Counted from the stretch's first letter, positions 47,103-57,868 are shown. The stretch is DNA of 64,000 nucleotides from Marinobacter sp. 1-4A (GCF_016597725.1 NZ_VCGY01000007.1:62001-126000); one strand, 5' to 3'. Notes: generated from the sequence alone by a model not told the origin. Made by a program: numbers and translations.

Positions 47103-49955
47103 ATGGAAAAAACCTACCAGCCAGAAAACATTGAGCGCCAGTGGTACGAAAACTGGGAATCCAAAGGCTACTTCCGCCCCAGCGGAGAGGGCGAGTCCTA
47201 CAGCATCGCCATCCCGCCACCCAATGTGACCGGCAGCCTGCACATGGGCCATGCCTTCCAGCACACCATCATGGACACCCTCACCCGCTACAAGCGTATG
47301 CAGGGCCATAACACTCTATGGCAAGTGGGCAGTGACCACGCAGGTATCGCCACTCAAATGGTGGTTGAGCGCAAGCTGGCGGCCGAAGAAGGCAAAACCC
47401 GGCACGACTTGGGTCGCGACGAGTTCATCAAGCGTATCTGGGAATGGAAGGAAGAATCGGGTGGCACCATCACCGGCCAGATGCGCCGGTTAGGCAACTC
47501 TGTTGATTGGGACACCGAACGCTTCACCATGGACGACGGCTTTTACAAAGCTGTACAGGAAGTGTTTATTCGCCTGTACGAAGACGGTCTGGTATACCGA
47601 GGCAAGCGTCTGGTGAACTGGGACCCGAAGCTGCACACAGCCATTTCCGATCTGGAAGTTGAGAACAAGGAAGAGAAAGGCTTTTTCTGGCACCTGCGTT
47701 ATCCGCTGGCCGACGGCGCCACCACGCAAGACGGTAAAGACTATCTGGTTGTTGCCACTACCCGTCCGGAAACCATGCTAGGCGATACCGCAGTCGCCGT
47801 TCATCCGGACGACGAGCGTTACCAGCACCTGATTGGCAAATTCGTGATGCTGCCACTGGTAAACCGCCGCATACCGGTGATTGCCGACCACCACGCCGAC
47901 CCCGAGAAAGGTTCCGGCTGCGTAAAGATTACGCCAGCACACGACTTTAACGACTATGCCGTAGGCAAACGCAACAACCTGCCGATGATGAACGTGCTGA
48001 CTCAGGATGCGGACATCCGCGAGCAGGCGGAAGTGTTCAACAGCGACGGTACTGAAAACACCGAACTGGATGCCAGCCTGCCCGCAGCCTACGCAGGTTT
48101 GACCCGGGAGGACGCCCGCAAGCAGATCGTTGCGGACATGGAAGCCGCGGGACTGGTTCAACAAATTGAAGACCACGTACTGAGCGTTCCCCGTGGCGAC
48201 CGCTCCGGACTGGTTATTGAGCCAATGCTGACCGATCAGTGGTTTGCCGATGCGAAAAAACTGGCCGAGCCTGCCATTGAGGCGGTCGAAGACGGTCGCA
48301 TTCAGTTTGTGCCAAAGCAATACGAGAACATGTACTTCTCCTGGATGCGCGACATTCAGGATTGGTGTATTTCCCGCCAGCTCTGGTGGGGCCACCGCAT
48401 TCCAGCCTGGTACGACGCCGAAGGCAATATTTATGTAGGTCGCAGTGAAGAGGAGGTGCGCCAGAAGCACAACCTGGCAGCCGACTTCGCCCTAAAGCAG
48501 GACGACGATGTTCTGGACACCTGGTTCAGCTCTGCCCTGTGGACCTTCGGCACTCTGGGCTGGCCGGAAATCACCGAGCGCCTGAAGACCTTCCACCCTA
48601 CCGATGTACTGGTGACCGGTTTTGACATCATCTTCTTCTGGGTTGCCCGGATGATCATGATGACCATGCACTTTATGAAAAATGAAGACGGCACCCCGCA
48701 GGTTCCCTTCAAAACCGTTTATGTGACCGGTCTGATCCGCGACGAGCACGGCGACAAGATGTCCAAATCCAAGGGCAACGTCATTGACCCGCTGGACATG
48801 ATTGACGGCATCGATCTTGCCCCACTGCTGGAAAAGCGCACCGGCAACATGATGCAGCCCAAGCTGGCGAAGAAAATTGCCAAGCAGACTGAAAAGGAAT
48901 TCCCGGAAGGTATTTCTGCCCACGGTACCGATGCCCTGCGCTTCACTCTGGCAGCCATGGCCACTACCGGTCGTGACATCAACTGGGATATGAAGCGACT
49001 GGAAGGTTACCGTAACTTTTGCAACAAGCTGTGGAACGCTGCTCGTTACGTGTTGATGAACGTGGAAGGCGAAGACTGCGGCGTAAATGGTGAGCCGGTA
49101 GAACTGTCTCTGGCTGATCGCTGGATCATCAGCGCTCTGCAGCAGTGCGAGCAGGACGTGACCCGCCATCTGGATCAGTACCGTTTCGATCTGGCCTCTC
49201 ACGCTCTGTATGAGTTTATCTGGAACGAATACTGCGACTGGTATCTGGAGTTGTCCAAGCCTTGCCTGAGCGACGACAGCGGCAGTGTTGAGGCGAAGCG
49301 CGGCACCCGCCGCACTCTGGTGCGCGTGCTGGAAACCGTTCTGCGCCTGGCGCATCCGATCATGCCGTTTATCACGGAAGAAATCTGGCAGCGGATTGCA
49401 CCGCTGGCTGGAAAATCCGGTGACAGCATCATGTTGCAGCCTTTCCCGCAGGTGGATACCAGCAAGCACGATGCTAAAGCCGTCGAAGACATTGAATGGC
49501 TGAAGGGTGTAATTGTGGCGGTGCGCAATATTCGCGGCGAGATGAATATTTCCCCGGCGAAGAAGATTCCGGTTCTGTTCCGTGGCAACAGCGCCGAAGG
49601 TCAACGTCGGATGAATGAGAATCGCCAGTTCTTGAGTTCTTTGGCCAAGCTGGAAAGTCTTGAATGGTTTGAAGGCGATAAAGCACCCATGAGTGCCACT
49701 CAGTTGGTTGGCGATATGGAAGTGTTGGTGCCTATGGCTGGGCTGATCGATAAGGATGCGGAGCTGAAGCGGCTGGATAAGGAGCTTGAGCGTTTGCAGA
49801 AGGAGATTGGACGCCTTGAGGGTAAGCTGAACAATGAGAAGTTTACTGCGAAGGCGCCTGCGGAAGTGGTTGCCAAGGAGCAGGAGAAGCTGGCTGAGGT
49901 TCAGGGTAATCTGGGCCGATTGCAGCAGCAGCGTGCAGATATTGAGGCCATGTAG
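47103..49955 (+). CDS. valS: Valyl-tRNA synthetase
   Basis: 950 residues, class I synthetase that charges tRNA-Val and edits Thr. HIGH motif as [14 protein letters not shown] (about residue 40), KMSKS in [17 protein letters not shown], a large editing insertion between them, an anticodon-binding domain and a C-terminal coiled coil ([20 protein letters not shown]). The ribosome site before the ATG is weak. Next gene starts 2 bp after the stop. Confidence 0.97.
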   Translation: MEKTYQPENIERQWYENWESKGYFRPSGEGESYSIAIPPPNVTGSLHMGHAFQHTIMDTLTRYKRMQGHNTLWQVGSDHAGIATQMVVERKLAAEEGKTRHDLGRDEFIKRIWEWKEESGGTITGQMRRLGNSVDWDTERFTMDDGFYKAVQEVFIRLYEDGLVYRGKRLVNWDPKLHTAISDLEVENKEEKGFFWHLRYPLADGATTQDGKDYLVVATTRPETMLGDTAVAVHPDDERYQHLIGKFVMLPLVNRRIPVIADHHADPEKGSGCVKITPAHDFNDYAVGKRNNLPMMNVLTQDADIREQAEVFNSDGTENTELDASLPAAYAGLTREDARKQIVADMEAAGLVQQIEDHVLSVPRGDRSGLVIEPMLTDQWFADAKKLAEPAIEAVEDGRIQFVPKQYENMYFSWMRDIQDWCISRQLWWGHRIPAWYDAEGNIYVGRSEEEVRQKHNLAADFALKQDDDVLDTWFSSALWTFGTLGWPEITERLKTFHPTDVLVTGFDIIFFWVARMIMMTMHFMKNEDGTPQVPFKTVYVTGLIRDEHGDKMSKSKGNVIDPLDMIDGIDLAPLLEKRTGNMMQPKLAKKIAKQTEKEFPEGISAHGTDALRFTLAAMATTGRDINWDMKRLEGYRNFCNKLWNAARYVLMNVEGEDCGVNGEPVELSLADRWIISALQQCEQDVTRHLDQYRFDLASHALYEFIWNEYCDWYLELSKPCLSDDSGSVEAKRGTRRTLVRVLETVLRLAHPIMPFITEEIWQRIAPLAGKSGDSIMLQPFPQVDTSKHDAKAVEDIEWLKGVIVAVRNIRGEMNISPAKKIPVLFRGNSAEGQRRMNENRQFLSSLAKLESLEWFEGDKAPMSATQLVGDMEVLVPMAGLIDKDAELKRLDKELERLQKEIGRLEGKLNNEKFTAKAPAEVVAKEQEKLAEVQGNLGRLQQQRADIEAM

Positions 49956-49957
49956 GC

Positions 49958-50995
49958 ATGGTGTCTGCGGGTAAGCGTTCCGGGGGTGGCGGGGTGATTG
50001 CCATTCTTGGAGCGGGTTCTTTGGGGCGGCTTTGGGCCGCCCTTTTGCCTTCTGCTCTTTGTGGTTTCTTGCCTCGCCTTTTTAATGATTGCTCTGAGCA
50101 TGATTTTGAACATCGGTGCAGCTTCAGCCGTCAGGCGGGCCTCCCCGAAACACGCTGTGAATACATCCTTGTACGCTCTGTTCCGCCATCCCTGGCTCCA
50201 CAAGGTTTCGGGGAGGCCCGCCTGACGGCTTCGCAGGACTCTAGTGAAGCCCGCACCAATATTAGTCGTCCATGGCTCCAGTCAGTTGAGCATTTAACAC
50301 TGCTACTGGTGACGACTAAAGCTGGCGACACGCTCGAGGCTTTGGGGGGCTGGCTGCCCCACATTCCGATAGACACACCCATCGTCTTATTTCAAAACGG
50401 ATTAGGCAGCCAACAGGCAGTGGCCGAACGCTGGCCGGAGCGGTCGATTTTGGCTGCCAGCACCGCGGAAGGCGCAAACAGACCTTCCCCGGATGTTCTA
50501 GTTCATGCCGGAGCCGGTGATACCTGGGTGGGCGCGCTTACGGCTAGTGCCGTTGACCACACCGCGAGTGTTGTTCAGCAACTAGCTGAAACCGGCTTGC
50601 GGGTTCATGCAGAGGAGAACATTCTGCAGCGGCTTTGGCAGAAGTTAGTGGTGAATGCGGGGATCAATACGTTTACGGCCCTGCTCAACTGCCCTAACGG
50701 AGACATTCTAAACTCACCTCTTTATCAGCAGAACATTGATGGGCTTTGCTCGGAGATATCCGTTTTGTTGGAAGCTGAGACCTCAGAAGCCCTTGCGCCG
50801 GAGATTCTTCGGGAGCGTATAGAAACTGTGACGAGAAACACTGCCAGCAATACGTCTTCCATGCGCGCGGATGTTCTGGCGGGCCGTAAAACCGAGATTG
50901 ACTATATCAACGGCTATCTTGTGCAGTGCGGAAAGCGCCATGGTATTGCTACGCCGGTGAACCAAATGCTGACCGAACGAGTACAAGGTCTATAA
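49958..50995 (+). CDS. panE: Ketopantoate reductase family protein with in-frame repeat insertion
   Basis: 345 residues. The N-terminus has the Rossmann motif ILGAGSLGRLWAALLP and then LLLVTTKAGDTLEAL, with the catalytic region QKLVVNAGINTFTALLNCPNGD near residue 230 (the Lys of ApbA/PanE). It would reduce 2-dehydropantoate to pantoate with NADPH for CoA. Element E3 (50126-50230, exactly 105 bp or 35 codons) is inserted in frame near residues 57-91 and adds residues such as RQAGLPETRCEY that are not expected in PanE. Whether the enzyme still works is unknown. The start could also be a GTG at 49994. Confidence 0.8.
   Translation: MVSAGKRSGGGGVIAILGAGSLGRLWAALLPSALCGFLPRLFNDCSEHDFEHRCSFSRQAGLPETRCEYILVRSVPPSLAPQGFGEARLTASQDSSEARTNISRPWLQSVEHLTLLLVTTKAGDTLEALGGWLPHIPIDTPIVLFQNGLGSQQAVAERWPERSILAASTAEGANRPSPDVLVHAGAGDTWVGALTASAVDHTASVVQQLAETGLRVHAEENILQRLWQKLVVNAGINTFTALLNCPNGDILNSPLYQQNIDGLCSEISVLLEAETSEALAPEILRERIETVTRNTASNTSSMRADVLAGRKTEIDYINGYLVQCGKRHGIATPVNQMLTERVQGL
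50126..50230 (-). repeat. Hairpin element E3 inside panE
   Basis: 105 bp with perfect 26-bp arms (AGCCGTCAGGCGGG... to CCCCGAAAC and its complement). On the minus strand the core holds hairpin 1 GCC-AGGGAT-GGC and hairpin 2 GTAC-AAGGAT-GTAT; GTACAAGGATGT is an exact match to the CsrA consensus. The length is a multiple of three and there is no stop in the panE frame. Confidence 0.92.
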
Positions 50996-51017
50996 CTCAA
51001 CAATCAGGAGTACCCTT

Positions 51018-51575
51018 ATGGGCAACCGCCTTTCCAAGATCTACACCCGCACCGGTGACGATGGCACTACCGGCCTGGCCGATGGTAATCGCATTGCCAA
51101 AAACGCTCAGCGTGTTGAGGCCATGGGCATGGCTGATGAATTGAACTGCCATATCGGCCTGCTGATTGAAACCTTGGACAGCGACGACGAGATGCTGGAA
51201 TCCATGCGTCGCATTCAGCATCACCTGTTTGATCTGGGCGGTGAATTTGCGATTCCGGGAAGCAAGGCGATCACTGAAGATCATATTAGCTGGCTGGAAA
51301 ACCTGCTGGATGAAATGAACGAGCCTCTCCCACCTCTGAAGAACTTCATCCTACCCGGCGGAAGCCCTGCAGCCGCCCAGTGCCACTTAGCCCGCGCCGT
51401 TTGCCGACGAGCAGAGCGTGTGGTGGTAGCCCTCAGCCATGAGGATTCCATCAACCCACTGGGGCGCCAGTACCTGAATCGTTTATCAGACCTGTTGTTT
51501 GTAGCTTCGAGAGTGTTAGCGCGCAGAGAAGGCGCTGAAGAGATTTTGTGGGACCAGAAGAAATCTGGCACGTAG
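51018..51575 (+). CDS. Cob(I)alamin adenosyltransferase, PduO type
   Basis: 185 residues. Transfers adenosyl from ATP to cob(I)alamin. The N-terminal signature RLSKIYTRTGDDGTTGLADG binds ATP, and CHLARAVCRRAERVVV with NRLSDLLFVASRV completes the PduO-type core. Starts with AGGAG, 22 bp after the panE-like gene. No other cobalamin genes and no B12 riboswitch are nearby. Element E4 follows its stop, in the same direction. Confidence 0.92.
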   Translation: MGNRLSKIYTRTGDDGTTGLADGNRIAKNAQRVEAMGMADELNCHIGLLIETLDSDDEMLESMRRIQHHLFDLGGEFAIPGSKAITEDHISWLENLLDEMNEPLPPLKNFILPGGSPAAAQCHLARAVCRRAERVVVALSHEDSINPLGRQYLNRLSDLLFVASRVLARREGAEEILWDQKKSGT

Positions 51576-51613
51576 TACACGTTGTAACTGTAAGTCGGCT
51601 TGCTCCGTTATCA

Positions 51614-51723
51614 GGTCAAGCAGCGTCCTCCCCCTCAGAAACTGTGCGTAGCCATGGATGGCGGAGCCAAGCGTACAGGGATGTATTCACAGCGTGTTTC
51701 TGAGGGGAGGACGCTGCTTGACC
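51614..51723 (+). repeat. Hairpin element E4 (double-GGA-loop family)
   Basis: 110 bp. 28-bp arms starting GGTCAAGCAGCGTCC, with one extra C in the 5' arm. On the plus strand the core holds hairpin 1 GCC-ATGGAT-GGC, preceded by GTAG, and hairpin 2 GTAC-AGGGAT-GTAT; GTACAGGGATGT matches RUACARGGAUGU exactly. It lies 38 bp after the adenosyltransferase gene, in its sense direction, convergent with the chemoreceptor gene. Confidence 0.92.
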
Positions 51724-51751
51724 GTCTAAAATAGCGTGACGGTCTAGCAAC

Positions 51752-53782
51752 TTAAACCTTAAACGCCTCAACAAGCCTCTGCAAAGAAGCCGTCAAATCC
51801 GACATCTCCTGAGAGGAAGCCAGAGTTTCTTCAGCGTTCGCTGCGGTCGATGCACCCAATTCGCCAATGTGGGCAACGCTAGCATTCACATCCTTGGAAA
51901 CCGCCGACTGCTCCTCAGCAGCCTGAGCAATCTGGTGGCTCATATCCACAATCACCGAGATGCCTTGCGCAATCCGAGTCAACGCTTCTGTCACCTCTCC
52001 CGATTTCTGAACCGTTGCCTGAGTAACATCATGGCTATTGGTCATGGCGGCCACAGCATCTTTTACGCCGCTCTGAAGACGCGTAATCATGCCTTCGATT
52101 TCTTCAGTAGACTTATGTGTGCGTTGCGACAAGGAACGCACTTCATCAGCAACCACCGCAAACCCACGACCCTGCTCACCCGCTCTGGCTGCTTCAATCG
52201 CAGCATTAAGGGCTAAGAGGTTGGTCTGTTCGGCAATAGCTTTAATTTCTACCAAAACCTGACTGATATTATTGCTGTCTTCACTAACCCGGTTGATTAC
52301 ATCCACAGCGCCCGAAATCTCTGTCGCAAGGCGGTTGATGGTTTCCACGGTATCAGAGACCACACCGCGGCCGGTTTCTGTGTCCTGTTCTGCAGCGGTC
52401 GCGCTGTCTGCAACCCGGTGGGCGCTTTCAGTGACTTCACTCACCGCTTCGACCATCTGGCTCATGGCTTCATTGATTTGGCCGCTTTCGGCCATTTGGT
52501 GCGCTACCGCTTCGCTGTTGGCAGACGCCGTCTCATTGACACGAGCGGCTTGCTGGTCGACTTCTGACGTTGTCTGGCCTACCGACCTTATAAGCTCGGC
52601 AATGCGATCGGTCATGTTATTGAACTCGCCGGTAAGCTCGCCCAACTCATCACGGTTATCGAGGGAAATCCGAGTCGTCATATCCCCTGCTGCCACCTTA
52701 CGAGCCGCTTCACTAAAGCGGTTGATGGCTGTGCGCACAGACATAAAGAAACCGACATAGAGATAAACAACAAATAACAGCACCACAACCAAGGCCACCA
52801 CAATGAGGCGCCGCTGGCTTACTTCCTGCTCCAGTCTGGCGCTCAGGTTGGCATCTATCACATCAAACGCGGCACGCTTCAGCTCCCCGTAGCTCGCCAA
52901 CTCTGCAGCAACGCGGGATTCGAACTCCTGCCAAGTCATCTCCAGCCGCATCGGAGTAATGATATTTACATCAACCAGTTCACGCACATTCAGGAGGCTC
53001 TCATCGACCTGTCGAAACGCTTGGTCAGCCTGAGATGCCAGAACTGGGGAAGCATCCGCAGTCAGCGTCAGCGCCGGAGAAAGCAGCGAGCTGCGGTTGG
53101 TTAAAGCATCATAGATTTCGTTAAAGTTTTCGCTAAGGGCATAGCCTACTTGACCGTTAACCAAAGCAAACAAACTGTACGAACGTGCCTGTCCAATTAC
53201 GCTGCGGGCCTCAGGCAAGGTTTCCCGGATAAGCCCCAAGATAAGTAGGTTTTCTCTTGAAGCACCCTGCCCCAATCCTGACGTCTCGATAGTAGCTGGC
53301 AGCAGTGCCAGTGCTTTCTGCACAAACTCATGAAAGTATTTAAATTGAGGATCAAAGTTGGTCTGGTAATTATCATCGGCACGAAGGGCTTGCCATTCAG
53401 CCTTGAGACCCTCGACTTGATCAGCCCAGGCTCCGGATGCATCAAACGAGCGGGGCTGGGCCGTTAGCGTTTCCAGAACAGAACTGATCTCGCTTGCGGC
53501 TTCGTCGGAGAGCTTTTTAATGGCATCTTCATTTTTGGCTACTGCTGGCGCACGATAATCCCGGTAGTCCATGGAAGCATCAACAAGGCGGTCGATGTGG
53601 CGCAATTGCTCTAGCCCTTCCACACCTCGGGTCATGGTCGCAACCGAGCGATTGAGTTCGGTCATCACAAGCCAGGATAAACCACCAATCGGCAAGAGGA
53701 ACAAGATGCTGATGAGACTGAACTTATACAGCATCGGCAACCGGTTCATCAGTGCTACTGCGGGATAAATGAGTTGCTTCAC
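51752..53782 (-). CDS. Methyl-accepting chemotaxis protein
   Basis: 676 residues. Start at GTG (53780-53782) with AGAGAGGA upstream; the longer frame needs a TTG. Membrane helix about 22-42 ([20 protein letters not shown]), a large periplasmic sensor domain to about 325, second helix ([19 protein letters not shown]), HAMP, then the signalling domain with the hairpin tip [40 protein letters not shown]. No C-terminal CheR pentapeptide. Ligand unknown. It occupies the position of PA4520 next to ampE in Pseudomonas. Confidence 0.93.
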   Translation of the reverse strand: MKQLIYPAVALMNRLPMLYKFSLISILFLLPIGGLSWLVMTELNRSVATMTRGVEGLEQLRHIDRLVDASMDYRDYRAPAVAKNEDAIKKLSDEAASEISSVLETLTAQPRSFDASGAWADQVEGLKAEWQALRADDNYQTNFDPQFKYFHEFVQKALALLPATIETSGLGQGASRENLLILGLIRETLPEARSVIGQARSYSLFALVNGQVGYALSENFNEIYDALTNRSSLLSPALTLTADASPVLASQADQAFRQVDESLLNVRELVDVNIITPMRLEMTWQEFESRVAAELASYGELKRAAFDVIDANLSARLEQEVSQRRLIVVALVVVLLFVVYLYVGFFMSVRTAINRFSEAARKVAAGDMTTRISLDNRDELGELTGEFNNMTDRIAELIRSVGQTTSEVDQQAARVNETASANSEAVAHQMAESGQINEAMSQMVEAVSEVTESAHRVADSATAAEQDTETGRGVVSDTVETINRLATEISGAVDVINRVSEDSNNISQVLVEIKAIAEQTNLLALNAAIEAARAGEQGRGFAVVADEVRSLSQRTHKSTEEIEGMITRLQSGVKDAVAAMTNSHDVTQATVQKSGEVTEALTRIAQGISVIVDMSHQIAQAAEEQSAVSKDVNASVAHIGELGASTAANAEETLASSQEMSDLTASLQRLVEAFKV

Positions 53783-53884
53783 ATCGGTCCTCTCTCTGAA
53801 ACGCAAACAAATGAATGCATGTTCTTTTTTTATTATCGCCCAACTACCGGAAAACTGAAGTTTTATTTACTGCAACACCGCTAT

Positions 53885-54772
53885 TCAGACAACGCCTGCA
53901 ATCACCAGCAAAGCCAGGGTACAAATCCATACCAGCATGCTCCGGTTGAGCAAATCCCTCACCGCGCTCAAGCTGCGCCCGCCATAATTGGCCCACTCAT
54001 CCGGGTGAATTTGAGAAAAACGCGCCGGATCAAGCGCATAACCGGTTAACGACCCGTTGGCGGAAATCATGAGGATTTCGGATGTCTTTTTCGTGATACC
54101 TGTAATCGCCACTTTGGCCTCACCTAGCCACCCCGACAGATCACCGGCGATGCCAAAGGTTATTGAAAGCAGCCGCACAGGCATCCAGTTGAACCACTCG
54201 CAAACAGCCACGTAGCGAGGTCGCGCGGCCGCCTGAGGCCACTGCTCCGACAGCGCCACCAACCCGCGTACAAAAATTGCAAATCCAATGCCGCCCACCA
54301 CATACCAGAAGGCAATCAGGAAGAATCGCTGGAATACAGCCAACATGAGCGCTTTGCTTAAAGAGAGATGCATAAGTTCAGGCGAGGCCGCAGCTCCACG
54401 CTCGCTGGCAGGCAGGCGCTCCTGAATAAGGTGCCAAGCCGCCTGCATGTCTCCTTTATGCCAGGCCTGCGCATAGGGCTCAACCGATTGCCGCCACCCG
54501 GGCGTGCCCATCATCAATATAAGTACGAGAATTTCGAGCGGATAGGCCGCGATTCGCCAACCGTACAACGCCAAAACAAAAACACCCAAGGCCGCAAGCA
54601 AGGCCGGCACAAACACTAAAATCAGGCCATTCCAGATCCCTGACTCGCGACCGGCTTTAACAACGCTCCCCTGACGAAACCAGCGCCGCCAAAGCTCGTC
54701 ACCGGAGACAGCATTCAGGCTATCAAGCCGACGCCGCACCAAATAGGCAAAAAGAAAGGCCACCAAAGTCAT
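53885..54772 (-). CDS. ampE: AmpE-like regulatory membrane protein
   Basis: 295 residues with about four membrane segments (VALFLFAYLVRRRL-type start; LILVFVPALLAALGVFVLALY; FFLIAFWYVVGGIGFAIFVRG; LVWICTLALLVIAGVV at the C-terminus). This matches AmpE, encoded with ampD in the beta-lactamase/peptidoglycan recycling locus; its biochemical role is not established. Its ATG follows the ampD stop directly, with AAAGGAG upstream. Confidence 0.87.
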   Translation of the reverse strand: MTLVAFLFAYLVRRRLDSLNAVSGDELWRRWFRQGSVVKAGRESGIWNGLILVFVPALLAALGVFVLALYGWRIAAYPLEILVLILMMGTPGWRQSVEPYAQAWHKGDMQAAWHLIQERLPASERGAAASPELMHLSLSKALMLAVFQRFFLIAFWYVVGGIGFAIFVRGLVALSEQWPQAAARPRYVAVCEWFNWMPVRLLSITFGIAGDLSGWLGEAKVAITGITKKTSEILMISANGSLTGYALDPARFSQIHPDEWANYGGRSLSAVRDLLNRSMLVWICTLALLVIAGVV

Positions 54773-55423
54773 TCACACAGCTCCTTTATTGGGCGGTTCA
54801 CCGCTGTGCTGGCCAGACTTGGCTTCTTCCAAAGCAGTCCGGAAGTGTAGCCACTCAAACGCAGGCCCAGGGTCGGTCTTACGGCCTGGGGCGATATCGC
54901 AGTGGCCGGTAATACGGTCGCTGCTAATATCCGGCCAGGCCAAGCTGATCACCGCCGAGAGCTCTGCCAGTGCCCGGTACTGCTCCGGGCTATAAGGAAT
55001 ATCGTCTGCGCCCTCAAGCTCAATACCGATGGAGTAGTCGTTGCACTCTTCTACACCCTGAAAGCAAGAGCGCCCAGCGTGCCAGGCTCTATCAAGCAGG
55101 CTGACAAATTGAATCACGCTTCCATCTCGGCGGATCAGTACGTGGGCCGAAACGCGCATGTCGGCAATGGTTTCAAAGTACGGGTGTTGTGCGGGATTAA
55201 GGGTGTTCGTGAAGAAATCTTCAATATAACGGCCGCCAAACTTGCCGGGGGGCAAGCTTATGCTGTGTACCACCAGAAGACTTATTGAAACGCCGTCTGG
55301 GCGCGGACCGTAATTAGGTGACGGACACCAACGGGCAGTTGCAAGACGCCCCGTTCGACGAAGAACACTGACATCTTCGCCAAAAACGGTCGCGCTTAGG
55401 GAATCTCGGGCTGAATAGGACAA
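54773..55423 (-). CDS. ampD: 1,6-anhydro-N-acetylmuramyl-L-alanine amidase
   Basis: 216 residues. Cytoplasmic zinc amidase of peptidoglycan recycling; loss of AmpD derepresses AmpC in some species. CPSPNYGPRPDGVSISLLVVHSISLPPGKFGG opens the domain with the first Zn His; YSIGIELEGAD and TGHCDIAPGRKTDPGPAFEW hold the other zinc and catalytic residues. The only in-frame start before the conserved region is TTG at 55421-55423 with a weak GGA site, which is unusual. Overlaps nothing upstream. Confidence 0.92.
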   Translation of the reverse strand: MSYSARDSLSATVFGEDVSVLRRTGRLATARWCPSPNYGPRPDGVSISLLVVHSISLPPGKFGGRYIEDFFTNTLNPAQHPYFETIADMRVSAHVLIRRDGSVIQFVSLLDRAWHAGRSCFQGVEECNDYSIGIELEGADDIPYSPEQYRALAELSAVISLAWPDISSDRITGHCDIAPGRKTDPGPAFEWLHFRTALEEAKSGQHSGEPPNKGAV

Positions 55424-55495
55424 GATGAATCCATAGCTATCAGAGCGTTACAATGTGGTCTGATTGAAGCACAAAGTAAGCCTTGTTACTACGGA

Positions 55496-57868
55496 TCAAT
55501 CCCTACGACTGCTGCGAAGATTGTCGATAATGGACTCAAGCGCCCTGTCAAAAATGAGTCCATCATCAAGCATGCTAACGGCTCCATTTGCCATAGCGGC
55601 GGCCAACTCCGGACGATGGTACTCCGCAACCTTTGCACCGCTACGATTAACAAAGATGTACTTACCCGTAGCCCTTATCACGGCCGCCAGCTTGCAACGA
55701 AGCTTGGCCCCATCTCGAGTGAGCTCAATCCATGCACCAACACGGAGGCTGTCTGCCTGAATCAGCCATTGCTCGGCAATCTCTTCCACTTCCGGTTCGG
55801 CCGGGGCTTCGGCTAGCGTCTCTACAGAATCAAACTGGGGCTGTGATTCTGCCAGTGTCTGGCTCGGTTCATCCAGTGCGCCGAAGGGCTCATCGATAGC
55901 CGGTACCGCGGCTTCAGGATCTTCAGAAGATTCAGACCAGACTTCAGAAACAGCTTCTTCCGTAGCTGGCGGCGCGGCACTGGATGGCGCCGTTGCCAAA
56001 CTCTGCAATACATCAACATGGGCCAATTCCAGATCACGTACTGCTGTATCCGTTGCAAACGGGTCCCATGAGATTTCCTGAAGGGCCAAGCGAAAGTCGT
56101 CCACAATTGCCGGGATAGCACGGAGCAGGTCGCTACGCGTGGAGTTTTCAACCGGCTGCGGGTCAACGCTCCATACAAGGTGCCCTGTTAGCTCTCTAGC
56201 ATCCGTCCAGCGCTCACCGTCTTCGCCTTCGCGCAAGACCACCCATTGCAAATACTTTGTCCATGCTTCGTTGAGCATCGCAAGAACAGGCTCGGGAATG
56301 TCTCGACCAAACGTGTGCTCCTTTACTAACGACTCAGCAATTTGGGTGGCCTGCTCCTGTCGTGCCCGGCCTTCCTCAGCATCGCGCAACCGCTGCTCTA
56401 CAAGCTCACGGCGACGACGATCGAGATCGGTGAAATGGCAAAAATCCTCTAGCAACTCGTCGAAAAGCGACACATTGGTGCTGAATTCACTCAATACCCG
56501 ATCTACAACCGACTCAATTTTTTCATGTAAAGGATCACGCTGGCCGGGGCGCTTTTCGCTCCAACCAATGGCAGACAATGCCAACTCATTCAACAGCTTA
56601 CGAACCGGATGCCCACCACGATTGAAGAAATTTTTATCGCTTAAGGCAACTTTCAACACGGGGATCTGGAGGCGTCCGATCAGTGCCTTCATAACCGGGT
56701 GAAGCTGCCGGTCTTCCAAAATAAAATCGAACAGCATCGACACCAGGTTAATAACATCATTATCCACCTGTCCAACACTGGCCTTTTGGCCATTCGCCGC
56801 CGTAAGAACAGGCTGAAGGCGTTGATCAAGTGAGGCAACTTCACCACCTTCCCATTGATCGTAAGAAGCCTGTGCCTCGCTGAGAAGTGCCATCAACCGT
56901 TCGGTATCTAGGTAGGCTTCGTCAGTCTTATCCGGCTCAACCATAGATTGGGTTGCACCTCGTTGGTGCAGGAGCGCGCTCAATTCGGAAAACGTTGCAT
57001 AGGAAGCACCGCCCTGAATCTGGTCGTGACTGTAATACTGGCTGCCGGCCTCTTCATTCGACACACCACTGGCTGCTCCACGCTGCGAGGAGCTTGGTGG
57101 CACAGGAGCCGAGGTTGCAGACCGAGCGCCTGAAGGGGCGATGGCTGAACGGGCTGGGGGTCGCTTTGCGTCCGGTAAGACACCTTCTGCAGCCAAAGTC
57201 CGGTTCGCTTCTTGATAGAAATCACCAAGCTTATCTCCCAGCAGCCGATCAAACAGCTTGAGCACCACTAGCTTCGCCCGGATATCTATATCCAGATCTG
57301 AGCAGGCCTCTGCCAGCCCTCCACAGATAACTTCCGGGCTCAGTGGCATTTGGCTGTCTGCCAATTCCACGCCTCGCACCAGATGATTCACCCGTACAGA
57401 CAAAAGCTGAATTGGGGTTTGATACTTATTGCGCATTTTGTTGATCAAGTTGTCGATCGCGACCTGTTGCTCCAGATCCGAATGCTCAACAAGGCTCAAA
57501 GAGTCTTGATCAACCTCATCCAATGCGCCTCCCGACTGCTTGGGCCGAAATTGGCCAATGTCGTTAAATGCCTGACTGACGTACTGCAGCACCGAAACAA
57601 CCATGGCTTTGCGCCTGAGCCGCAATTCCCGCATGGCATCAAAATAGACGGTTTGGTCTGTGTTGGAACCGGCGCGATCTGCGAGCTCGAACAAGGCGTC
57701 GTCGGCACGTTCGAAAAAGCGTTCGAGAACGCCTTTTAGTATTTGTCCGGAGGTATCACGCAGGCGAACAAGCGCAGGTGGCAGATCAAACCGTGAGAAC
57801 GGCTTCTGGCCTGAAAAGCTGACAACCTTGTTTTCCTGTTTCATCGACTGATCTCCCGGCCGTTGCAT
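55496..57868 (-). CDS. DUF1631 family protein
   Basis: 790 residues, soluble, rich in helices. The DUF1631 pattern is seen in ISTKRT-like helical segments, with a central linker of Pro/Ser/Ala (about 235-275) and a C-terminal PilZ-like beta segment (WLIQADSLRVGAWIELTRDGAKLRCKLA-type, about 690-760). A PilZ-like end could mean c-di-GMP binding, but the RxxxR motif is not clear. Function unknown. It lies between ampD and nadC as in Pseudomonas. Start ATG has AGGGG; an alternative is the ATG nine codons on. Confidence 0.8.
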   Translation of the reverse strand: MQRPGDQSMKQENKVVSFSGQKPFSRFDLPPALVRLRDTSGQILKGVLERFFERADDALFELADRAGSNTDQTVYFDAMRELRLRRKAMVVSVLQYVSQAFNDIGQFRPKQSGGALDEVDQDSLSLVEHSDLEQQVAIDNLINKMRNKYQTPIQLLSVRVNHLVRGVELADSQMPLSPEVICGGLAEACSDLDIDIRAKLVVLKLFDRLLGDKLGDFYQEANRTLAAEGVLPDAKRPPARSAIAPSGARSATSAPVPPSSSQRGAASGVSNEEAGSQYYSHDQIQGGASYATFSELSALLHQRGATQSMVEPDKTDEAYLDTERLMALLSEAQASYDQWEGGEVASLDQRLQPVLTAANGQKASVGQVDNDVINLVSMLFDFILEDRQLHPVMKALIGRLQIPVLKVALSDKNFFNRGGHPVRKLLNELALSAIGWSEKRPGQRDPLHEKIESVVDRVLSEFSTNVSLFDELLEDFCHFTDLDRRRRELVEQRLRDAEEGRARQEQATQIAESLVKEHTFGRDIPEPVLAMLNEAWTKYLQWVVLREGEDGERWTDARELTGHLVWSVDPQPVENSTRSDLLRAIPAIVDDFRLALQEISWDPFATDTAVRDLELAHVDVLQSLATAPSSAAPPATEEAVSEVWSESSEDPEAAVPAIDEPFGALDEPSQTLAESQPQFDSVETLAEAPAEPEVEEIAEQWLIQADSLRVGAWIELTRDGAKLRCKLAAVIRATGKYIFVNRSGAKVAEYHRPELAAAMANGAVSMLDDGLIFDRALESIIDNLRSSRRD

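Noticed and set aside
48492-49604. 370-codon minus-strand frame opposite valS
   Set aside because: Its composition is that of a high-GC shadow frame and valS is certain over the same stretch.
51018-51575. Cobalamin riboswitch upstream of the adenosyltransferase
   Set aside because: Only 22 bp separate it from the gene before; no B12-box sequence.
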